Below are positions 28,401 through 35,749 of a stretch of DNA of 64,000 bases, in pieces; the first letter of the stretch is position 1, and every line of letters begins with the position of its first letter. This DNA is from Bacteroidota bacterium (GTDB taxonomy: Bacteria; Bacteroidota; Bacteroidia; Flavobacteriales_D; Crocinitomicaceae), in the NCBI GenBank assembly GCA_030148165.1, contig JASBTZ010000013.1:1-64000 (forward strand), read 5' to 3'. The notes beneath the pieces were generated by a model, which worked only from the letters and a program-made list of their open reading frames with translations, had not been told where the DNA came from and searched no databases. The position numbers and the translations under genes were made by a program.

Positions 28401-30434
28401 CGGGATAAAAGAAGTCGTCAGATACTGATCCTGAGTGGTACATCCAATCCAGATATCTACATTGTCATACTGGTATATATACGACGTTGTTGATCGTAGC
28501 GCAAGCGTTTTGATCGTACCACCATAGTAACCCATCGCATTCAACTCTGCAGCTGTATATATGTACTGGGTCTTATTCGTATAATTACTCGTAGTTGACG
28601 TGGATCCATAGAATGGTGTGTAAGATGTTGTTCCTGTGCTGGATGTTCCGATATCAACAATATTATTCGTACCGGTACAGCCTGAACTTGGTCCGCAAAC
28701 CACCGGGTAAACATATGCCTCTGTTACGAATGGAACCGATTCACCTTCACAAATATCAATTGACGACGGTGTAATCGTAACCGTTGGCCCAACTCCTGAT
28801 ACTATGACATCTGCAGTAATCGTTTTTGTACATCCATCGATCGATGTTACAACTGCCGTGTAGGTTGTCGTCGTTAAAGGATTCGCCAATGGGTTTACAA
28901 TATTCGGATTATTCAATGTCGACTGAGGTGTCCAGGTAACCGTATACGGTCCCTGATTACCCGTAATATCGAGCTGTGCTATTTCATTTGCACAAATGCT
29001 CTGCGATGCTGGTGTTGCTAGTGGCGTAAAATCAGGTACAACAATGACTGTTACCGTATCTTCGTTTGGACAAGTACCAACGAGGTTACCTGTAACTATA
29101 TACTGTTGAGTTGATGGCGGATCTGCTATTGGGTTTGGACAATTCGTACAACTTAAACCAGTTGCAGGAGACCATGTATAAGATCCTGCACCATTGGCTT
29201 GTAGCTGAGTCGTCTGTGATCCACAAATAATAGGGTCCGGTCCTGCCCAGACACCCGTGGCAATCGAGAATTCGACAGCGAAACCGGAGGTTCCCATTAC
29301 CGGACAACCATCATCGGCCGCCACAAAGGTGACGACGGATCCTGTATATCCGGGTTGGGCTGTCCAACAGAAGGTTCCCGTTGCAGGGTTTGTTCCTGTT
29401 TGAACAAATGTTGCTCCCGGTAGTAAGGTTGTACCATCTGTAGTTATTGTGATGATATCCGCAGGATTGACCGCATCTTGAAAGACGACATCAAAACAAA
29501 TATCATCTCCCCAACAGACACCTACCTCCTGTGGCCCAAGTTGAGCTCCGGTTCCTGTAACATTTTGTATTCCTCCTACTGGATTGGATGGAGGTGTATT
29601 GTTACAGGCCATTACCTGTATCTTGAAATCATGAACGATGCTGGCAATCAGGTTTCCATTTGCATCAAATGATTCTATTAGAATATTTACTACATAATCA
29701 CCGGTTGTTGGCTCATTAAAACTGATACATCCTGTTAACGGATCCAATGTAAAGTTGCTTAGTGGTGAAGTAGTTGACCATGGCGCATTGAAAGCGATTG
29801 GTGTTCCCGCTGCTCCCATTGGGGGAATCATTGTGAAATAGGTACTATCTCCTTCCGGATCTGCTATCGTCAAACAATAGTTGAATGTTGTGTTCGCACA
29901 AGCATAAGGCATCGGAATTGATGTAACCTGAGGTGAACTGTTACATGGAGCTGTTTGGGTATTCATGACTGTCTCCACATACATATTGTTTCCAGTACCA
30001 CCTGTCATGTTGGTAGATGCGTCACGACAACATAAGTCAAAGGAAATTGTCCAGCTATCACAATCAGCAGGTAAAGTAATCGTCGCTTCATAGGTATACT
30101 TCCAAAGGCCCGGACTCGTACCACCGGAACAATCCGATGTTGCAGAAGCACATAACTGGTTCACATCTTCTGCCTGCCCAACCTGATTAAAGATTGGCAC
30201 AACCGGATTCACCAAACCGCAGTCATTCGTCAACGTAAAATAAGTTGATGACATAGTTGCCGGGTGTGTCCCGGGACAAACGCGATATAGCGTCAGTGTA
30301 AACGTATAGGTTAGTGGGTTATTCGGATCACAAGTATATGTGATATTTGCTCCTGGTATGTGGGTTGCAAATGCTTTGTTGCTATATCCAACCCCGATCA
30401 GTAGGAATAAAGCGAATAGTAGTAATTTTCTCAT
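25458..30434 (-). CDS. Giant modular T9SS-secreted surface protein A (tandem paralogue)
   Basis: 1658 residues. Signal peptide 1-23 (ending KAFA). A conserved N-terminal domain of about 250 residues with 'LYRVCPGTH' and 'DLCCRD' follows. Then come Ig/PKD-like modules ('TYSWSPATGLSDP', 'PDTMICPGDSYNL') that alternate with three copies of a 190-residue module at about 578-773, 938-1128 and 1223-1416. Each copy opens with a Cys/Gly stretch, contains 'QYIYTAAELNAMG' and 'WDGxSNxV', and closes with 'RPNIR'. An fn3-like segment (about 1480-1570) and a type A T9SS domain ('PNPTSGDLFIDF', 'YIVKVLNNQNE') end it. It is rich in Cys and Thr/Ser. It is a neighbour and duplicate of gene B; an adhesin or structural surface role is inferred. 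Confidence 0.88.
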   Translation of the reverse strand: MRKLLLFALFLLIGVGYSNKAFATHIPGANITYTCDPNNPLTYTFTLTLYRVCPGTHPATMSSTYFTLTNDCGLVNPVVPIFNQVGQAEDVNQLCASATSDCSGGTSPGLWKYTYEATITLPADCDSWTISFDLCCRDASTNMTGGTGNNMYVETVMNTQTAPCNSSPQVTSIPMPYACANTTFNYCLTIADPEGDSTYFTMIPPMGAAGTPIAFNAPWSTTSPLSNFTLDPLTGCISFNEPTTGDYVVNILIESFDANGNLIASIVHDFKIQVMACNNTPPSNPVGGIQNVTGTGAQLGPQEVGVCWGDDICFDVVFQDAVNPADIITITTDGTTLLPGATFVQTGTNPATGTFCWTAQPGYTGSVVTFVAADDGCPVMGTSGFAVEFSIATGVWAGPDPIICGSQTTQLQANGAGSYTWSPATGLSCTNCPNPIADPPSTQQYIVTGNLVGTCPNEDTVTVIVVPDFTPLATPASQSICANEIAQLDITGNQGPYTVTWTPQSTLNNPNIVNPLANPLTTTTYTAVVTSIDGCTKTITADVIVSGVGPTVTITPSSIDICEGESVPFVTEAYVYPVVCGPSSGCTGTNNIVDIGTSSTGTTSYTPFYGSTSTTSNYTNKTQYIYTAAELNAMGYYGGTIKTLALRSTTSYIYQYDNVDIWIGCTTQDQYLTTSFIPTSSMTLVWSGDNYNPPNNTWCAFNIADYDWDGISNLVIQICADEDNTNDEGSDSFLYHSTSPAYRCLYYHTTLTTGCSTPTGTRVTNRPNIRMTLCVEDASSPVYSWSPGTGLSSTTIANPTASPTSSTSYVLDVTANGCTGSGIAQINVSPDYTLSPTASPISLCYGQTTTLNAGASGPGPYTYSWEPAGAFGNPSASSPTVSPTGETTYYISTSNGFCNKLDSVTVQVGGIPIAALANLDTVCPLDVVQLDMVAATGNCGVNYANCTGASSTGVSGTATTATSSYGPFYGSTSASTYYNKKQYIFSADELTTMGFTAGTITMLELNVSTGTARSYDDLTIWMGCTTQEQYTTTSFIPVSSLTQVYYNPYYTTANGWNSFNITGFDWDGSSNIVVQFCAHHDDHIGSENTYYSTTSPYYRCMYYNTTLSSACNNATGTRTTVRPNMRFTMCNATLGGGATYSWSPSTGLSDPSIQNPTATVTGTTTYTLTVTDPANPGCPSTSQVQVAIDPSNSVTAAPDTMICPGDSYNLNALFTGPVPTTIPCGLNTAGYSGPNTLNLVGTGTTATSTYGPFYGSYSDVKYQFLYHASDLQAAGFQSGTITELSFNILSNFTTGAFNDFQISIGCTNENTLVAANGWLPTVGPVWGPQNYNVAVGWNTFILSQPFDWDGTSNIVIETCFDNNSAISYANHYYHNSPGFGTTMRNYQNLSGGGPGSSGCSLDPVYVYQYRPNIRLRIYDPPPVSPTYTWTPATSLDDPNIANPTATPLVDQQYVVEVTGGICTVYDTVNIIICNPLPIELMSFAGENNGDVNDLYWTTATEINNDFFLVQRSEDGYAFKDIGQVDAAGNSSVTNSYRLTDNAPLKGMNYYRLKQIDFNGSASYSEVIAINTNIGPDIQIYPNPTSGDLFIDFNDENDGVHTILITDISGKTIVEEIELSPDKKTYMIDNFSNVSTGIYIVKVLNNQNEIIKFEKITKQ

Positions 30435-30581
30435 GGTTATAGTTTTCCTAATAGGAGTACGCTATTATTTGTAATTCGTTGCTTTTCAGTTTAGTAATGC
30501 ACGATAAAAATAACCAATCATCACGTTTTATTAGTTTGATGTTGGTTTCTTAACGCATCCGTCGGTGGCGTGTTAAATGAA

Positions 30582-30611
30582 AATTGCCCCCTGAAAATTC
30601 AGGAGGCAATT
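30582..30611 (-). terminator. Probable terminator of giant gene B
   Basis: A near-perfect 13-bp hairpin (AATTGCCCCCTGA / TCAGGAGGCAATT, one mismatch) lies 26 bases past the stop of gene B. The T tract on the reverse strand is short, so it may terminate poorly and allow some read-through to gene A. Confidence 0.65.
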
Positions 30612-30637
30612 AGATGTATTGAAAACTATACTATAAA

Positions 30638-33600
30638 CTATTGTTTTGTAATCTTTTCTAGCTTAACTACTTCGTTTTGTCCATTCACGACTTTCACAAT
30701 ATATACCCCCGAACTTAACTCAGAGAAGTTTCCGATGATATATGTTTTCTTATCTGAAGAAATATCCATCTCCTCGGCGATTGTTTTGCCTGAGATATCT
30801 GTAATCAGAACCGTATGTGTTCCACTTTCTGCGTCCTCGCTAAAATCTAAGAACAAGTCGCCAGAAGTAGGGTTCGGATAGATCTGAATATCTTTCAGAC
30901 TATTTGTATTAAGCGCAATTACTTCTGAATAAGACGCCGTTCCGTTAAAGTCTATCTGCTTCAGACGATAGTAGTTAATTCCATCCAATGGATCTGTGTC
31001 CGTTAATCTGTAATCTTGCTGCGATGTACTGTTTCCAGCCGCATCAACCTGACCAATTTCTTCGAAAGCATATCCGTTATCACTTCGCTGAACGAGGAAA
31101 TAATCATTGTTAATCTCCGTTGCAGTTGACCAATAAAGGTCATTGACCATGCCATTATTCTCTCCATTGAAGCTCATTAACTCCATCGGTAAAGGATTAC
31201 AGATGATTATATTAACCGTGTCATAGACCGTACATAGTCCTCCCGTAACCTCAACAACATACTGCTCGTCAACCAGCGGAGTTGCTGTAGGGTTTGCTAC
31301 GTTTGGATCACTCAATGAAGTTGCCGGAGTCCAAGTATACTGCAGTGTCGCCGGTGGTGGCGGATCACATACTCTGAATCGAGTTAATGGACGGTTTACA
31401 CTATTAGTTCCACCAGCAGTGTATGGACACGCAGCCGTAACATCACTGTAGTAATATCTTGATGAATTAAAGGTTGTTGTTGTCCATGGAGACGTACAGT
31501 TATTTGTATAAGAAAATGCCAGATTATCGTAACAGATTTCAACTACCAGATTTGAAACTCCATCCCAGTTATATGGTGTATCAAATACAATCTGATTCCA
31601 TCCAATAGTAACCGTATGTGTATATGGATTCTTCACCTGAGTTAATCCTGATTCCCATCCAGTCAATGAAGTGGTATTGGTACACTTCATGGAAACCCGA
31701 TAACTATAATAAGTCGAGGTACCATTTATACTTTGGACGTTAAATGCTATTGCATTCATCTTTCCGCCCTGTATACCCATAGCATTTAATTCAGCCGCTG
31801 TGTATAAGAACTGATGTTTTGCATTTCGGTACCAGTTTCCAAACGGTGCCGGCCATGTAGTTGTACCATTCTGTCCCGTCTGAGACCCAATAATGTATAA
31901 GTTATTAGGTCCTGAACAAGCTCCTGCTACTCCACATGGAACAGAAATAGGATTGATCGGTCCACTAAACACGGCATTCAGGTCATATGAATCTCCAGGA
32001 CAAATCATGGTGTCTGGTGCTGCATTCACTGCATTCGAAGGATCGATTGCTACCTGAATCTGAGATGTTGATGGGCATCCCGGGTTTGCCGGGTCAACTA
32101 CCGTCAAAGTATAGGTAGTCGTACCTCCAACCGTTGCCGTTGGATTCGGCATACTAGGGTCTGAAAGTCCTGTTGAAGGTGACCATGAATAAGTCGTTCC
32201 CGCTCCTAAACTAGAACTACACATTGTAAAGCGCATGTTTGGTCTATTGGTCACTCGTGAACCAGTCGCATTGCTACAAGCGCTACTTAAAGTTGTGTTG
32301 TAATACATACATCTGTAGGCAGGAGTCGTTGTCGTGTATCTACAGCTTTCTGCTCCAATATGATCGTCGTGGTGAGCACAGAACTGAACCACAATATTAG
32401 ACGCCCCATCCCAGTCAAAACCTGTAATAGCAAAAGTGTTCCAGCCAGTAGCTGTCGTGTAATAAGAATTATAATAAACCTGTGTTAATCCTGAAACCGG
32501 TATAAACGAAGTTGTTGTATACTGATCTTGTGTCGTACAACCCATCCAGATCGTTACATCATCGTAAGATCTACCTGTACCGGTCGACACATCTAATGCA
32601 AGCTCTGTAATCATTCCTGCCGTTAATCCCATCGCTGATAATTCAGCCGCTGTAAATATGTACTGTTTCTTATTATAATATGTCGATGCCGAGGTTGATC
32701 CGTAGAATGGTCCGTACGTAGTAGTTGCAGCAGTATTCGTACCACTAACACCTTGAAGAGGGCTACCTGTACAATTGGCATAATTAACACCGCAGTTTCC
32801 TGTCGCAGTTAGCATATCGAGCTGTACAACATCCAATGGACATACGGTGTCCTGATCTGCTATTGCTGAAATAGGTACGCCACCAACATTTACGGTAATA
32901 CTGTCTAATTTATTACAGAACCCGTTTGAAGTGGATATATAATACGTTGTTGGACCTGTTGGTGTTACTGTTGGGTTTGCCGTTGTAGGGCTACCGAATG
33001 CGCCTGCCGGTTCCCAACTATAGGTATATGGACCTGGACCACTAGCACCTGCCGATAAATCCGTTGACTGTCCATAACAAATGCTTATTGGACTAGCTGC
33101 AGGATTCAAGGTATAGTTAGGGCTAACGTTAATTTGAGTAATTCCGGATCCTGTACATCCATTCGCTGTTACATCAAGAACATATGATGTTGAAGTCGTT
33201 GGTGTTGCAGTTGGATTCGAAATATTTGGGTTAGATAAATCTGTCGACGGAGTCCAGGCGTAAGTAGCACCACCGGCATCTTCCACACAAAGAGTCATTC
33301 TAATATTTGGTCTGTTAGTTACCCGTGTTCCCGTTGGTGTTGAACATCCCGTTGTAAGGGTCGTGTGATAGTATAGACATCTGTACGCTGGAGAAGTTGA
33401 ATGGTATAAGAAGGACTCGGATCCGGACAAGCCATTGTTATCTTCATCAGCACAAATCTGAATCACAATATTGGAAATTCCATCCCAATCGTAATCCGTA
33501 ATATTAAAGGCACACCAGGTATTATTTGGTGGGTTATAATTGTTTCCGGACCAAACCAATGTCATACTTGACGTTGGGATAAAAGACGTTGTCAGATATT

Positions 33601-35605
33601 GATCTTGCGAGGTACAACCTATCCAAATATCCACATTGTCATACACATACGTGTAAGAAGTAGTTGAACGAAGCGCAAGGGTTTTGATCGTACCTCCATA
33701 GTAACCCATCGCATTCAACTCTGCTGCCGTATAGATATACTGAGTCTTATTGGTATAATTCGTTGTATTAACTGTTGAACCATAAAAAGGTGTATAGGAT
33801 GTTGTCGCAGTACTTGAAGTTCCTACATCAACAATATTATTTGTCCCTGTACAACCAGAACTAGGTCCGCAAACTACTGGATAAACATATGCCTCTGTTA
33901 CTAATGGAACCGATTCACCCTCGCAAATATCAATTGACGATGGTGTAATCGTAACCGTTGGTCCAACACCTGAAACGATAACGTCCGAGGTGATTGTTTT
34001 TGTACAACCATCCACCGATGTAACCACCGCGGTATAGGTAGTTGTACTCAATGGGTTTGCTAATGGGTTAACTATATTCGGATTGTTTAGTGTCGCCTGT
34101 GGCGTCCAGGTAACTGTATATGGTCCCTGGTTACCCGTAATGTCCAATTGTGCTATTTCGTTTGCACAGATTGTCTGAGATGCTGGAGTTGGTACCGGTG
34201 TAAAATCAGGTACCACAATGACTGTTACCGTATCTTCATTAGGACAAGTACCAACAAGGTTACCTGTCACTATATACTGTTGGGTTGATGGCGGATCTGC
34301 AATGGGGTTGGCACAGTTTGTACAACTTAGCCCTGTTGCAGGAGTCCAAGTATACGATGCCGCTCCGTTTGCTTGCAACTGCGTCGTCTGTGATCCACAA
34401 ATAATAGGGTCCGGTCCTGCCCAGACACCCGTAGCAATCGAGAACTCGACGGCGAAACCGGAGGTTCCCATTACCGGACAACCATCATCGGCCGCCACGA
34501 AGGTGACGACGGATCCTGTATATCCCGGTTGAGCTGTCCAACAGAAGGTTCCCGTTGCGGGGTTTGTTCCTGTTTGAACAAATGTTGCTCCCGGAAGTAA
34601 GGTCGTACCATCCTGAGTAATGGTAATTACATCAGTAGGGTTGGCGGCATCTTGAAAGACGACATCAAAGCAAATATTATCTCCCCAACAGACCCCGACT
34701 TCGGTCGGCCCTAGTTGCGTTCCTGTACCGTTCACGTTGGATATACCACCGACGGGATTGGAAGGTGGAGTATTGCTACAGGACATTACCTGTATCTTGA
34801 AATCATGAACGATGCTGGCAATCAAGTTTCCATTTGCGTCAAATGATTCTATCAGAATATTCACTACATAATCTCCAACCGTAGATTCATTGAACGATAT
34901 ACATCCAGTTAAGGGGTCTAACGTAAAGTTACTTAATGGTGAAGTAGTTGACCATGGTGCGTTAAAAGCAATTGGTGTTCCCGCTGCTCCCATTGGGGGA
35001 ATCATTGTGAAATAGGTACTATCTCCTTCCGGATCTGCTATCGTCAAACAATAGTTGAATGTCGTGTTAACACAGGCATAAGGCATCGGAATTGAAGTAA
35101 CCTGCGGCGAATTATTACACGGTGCAGTCTGTGTGTTCATCACCGTTTCAACATACATATTGTTACTTGTACCACCTGACATATTCGTCGACTGGTCACG
35201 ACAACATAAGTCGAATGAAATTGTCCAGCTGTCACAATCAGCAGGTAAGGTAATTGTTGCTTCATAGGTATACTTCCATAGACCCGGACTCGTACCACCG
35301 GAACAATCCGATGTTGCCGAAGCACATAATTGGTTCACATCTTCAGCCTGACCAACCTGGTTAAAGATCGGTACAACCGGATTCGCCAAACCGCAATCAT
35401 TCGTCAACGTAAAATACGTCGATGACATAGTTGCTGGGTGTGTACCGGGACAAACTCGATAAAGTGTCAGGGTGAATGTATACGTGAGCGGGTTGTTTGG
35501 ATCACAAGTATAAGTGATGTTCGCTCCAGGAATGTGAGTTGCAAAAGCTTTGTTAAAGCCTGCCCCGATAAATAACAACAGGGCTAATAGTAGTAGTTTT
35601 CTCAT
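30638..35605 (-). CDS. Giant modular T9SS-secreted surface protein B (tandem paralogue)
   Basis: 1655 residues with the same domain order as protein A: signal peptide (ending KAFA), N-terminal 'LCCRD' domain, alternating Ig/PKD-like modules and three 190-residue modules, an fn3-like segment and a type A T9SS domain. Modules 1 and 2 and the first 500 residues are almost the same as in A. The third large module (about 1220-1410) is a different subtype, with 'GSQTGQNGTTTWPAPFGNWY' in place of A's 'GTGTTATSTYGPFYGS'. It lies directly upstream of gene A, with its own leader and terminator, so the two can be expressed separately. The likely origin is a tandem duplication followed by module exchange. 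Confidence 0.88.
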   Translation of the reverse strand: MRKLLLLALLLFIGAGFNKAFATHIPGANITYTCDPNNPLTYTFTLTLYRVCPGTHPATMSSTYFTLTNDCGLANPVVPIFNQVGQAEDVNQLCASATSDCSGGTSPGLWKYTYEATITLPADCDSWTISFDLCCRDQSTNMSGGTSNNMYVETVMNTQTAPCNNSPQVTSIPMPYACVNTTFNYCLTIADPEGDSTYFTMIPPMGAAGTPIAFNAPWSTTSPLSNFTLDPLTGCISFNESTVGDYVVNILIESFDANGNLIASIVHDFKIQVMSCSNTPPSNPVGGISNVNGTGTQLGPTEVGVCWGDNICFDVVFQDAANPTDVITITQDGTTLLPGATFVQTGTNPATGTFCWTAQPGYTGSVVTFVAADDGCPVMGTSGFAVEFSIATGVWAGPDPIICGSQTTQLQANGAASYTWTPATGLSCTNCANPIADPPSTQQYIVTGNLVGTCPNEDTVTVIVVPDFTPVPTPASQTICANEIAQLDITGNQGPYTVTWTPQATLNNPNIVNPLANPLSTTTYTAVVTSVDGCTKTITSDVIVSGVGPTVTITPSSIDICEGESVPLVTEAYVYPVVCGPSSGCTGTNNIVDVGTSSTATTSYTPFYGSTVNTTNYTNKTQYIYTAAELNAMGYYGGTIKTLALRSTTSYTYVYDNVDIWIGCTSQDQYLTTSFIPTSSMTLVWSGNNYNPPNNTWCAFNITDYDWDGISNIVIQICADEDNNGLSGSESFLYHSTSPAYRCLYYHTTLTTGCSTPTGTRVTNRPNIRMTLCVEDAGGATYAWTPSTDLSNPNISNPTATPTTSTSYVLDVTANGCTGSGITQINVSPNYTLNPAASPISICYGQSTDLSAGASGPGPYTYSWEPAGAFGSPTTANPTVTPTGPTTYYISTSNGFCNKLDSITVNVGGVPISAIADQDTVCPLDVVQLDMLTATGNCGVNYANCTGSPLQGVSGTNTAATTTYGPFYGSTSASTYYNKKQYIFTAAELSAMGLTAGMITELALDVSTGTGRSYDDVTIWMGCTTQDQYTTTSFIPVSGLTQVYYNSYYTTATGWNTFAITGFDWDGASNIVVQFCAHHDDHIGAESCRYTTTTPAYRCMYYNTTLSSACSNATGSRVTNRPNMRFTMCSSSLGAGTTYSWSPSTGLSDPSMPNPTATVGGTTTYTLTVVDPANPGCPSTSQIQVAIDPSNAVNAAPDTMICPGDSYDLNAVFSGPINPISVPCGVAGACSGPNNLYIIGSQTGQNGTTTWPAPFGNWYRNAKHQFLYTAAELNAMGIQGGKMNAIAFNVQSINGTSTYYSYRVSMKCTNTTSLTGWESGLTQVKNPYTHTVTIGWNQIVFDTPYNWDGVSNLVVEICYDNLAFSYTNNCTSPWTTTTFNSSRYYYSDVTAACPYTAGGTNSVNRPLTRFRVCDPPPPATLQYTWTPATSLSDPNVANPTATPLVDEQYVVEVTGGLCTVYDTVNIIICNPLPMELMSFNGENNGMVNDLYWSTATEINNDYFLVQRSDNGYAFEEIGQVDAAGNSTSQQDYRLTDTDPLDGINYYRLKQIDFNGTASYSEVIALNTNSLKDIQIYPNPTSGDLFLDFSEDAESGTHTVLITDISGKTIAEEMDISSDKKTYIIGNFSELSSGVYIVKVVNGQNEVVKLEKITKQ

Positions 35606-35635
35606 GTTCAGTTAGTTACTAGCAGCAAATAGCCG

Positions 35636-35650
35636 CCTTGCTTCGCAAGG
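35636..35650. repeat. Short hairpin between paaZ and giant gene B
   Basis: CCTTGC-TTC-GCAAGG forms a perfect 6-bp stem in the leader of gene B. No T tract follows on either strand, so it is not a classical terminator. Confidence 0.5.
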
Positions 35651-35679
35651 TAGAGAAAATACTAATACGGTTTAGTAAA

Positions 35680-35693
35680 TGTGAATATTCACA
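35680..35693. promoter_or_regulatory. Perfect palindrome TGTGAATATTCACA upstream of giant gene B
   Basis: A 14-bp perfect palindrome lies 75 bases before the B start codon and 57 bases past the paaZ stop. It is flanked by AAA and CGCATTT, which extends partial symmetry. Its size and symmetry suit a dimeric regulator site. The regulator is unknown. Confidence 0.5.
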
Positions 35694-35749
35694 CGCATTT
35701 AGTTATCAAACATGAAGATTTGGCGAATATCCGAATTTAGCCCTAATGA

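Noticed and set aside
25458-35605. CRISPR-like or satellite repeats in the 25-35 kb region
   Set aside because: The repeats are in-frame protein modules of hundreds of bases and a gene duplication. There are no short direct repeats with unique spacers.
35636-35650. Terminator for paaZ
   Set aside because: The hairpin has no T tract on either strand and lies 100 bases past the stop.
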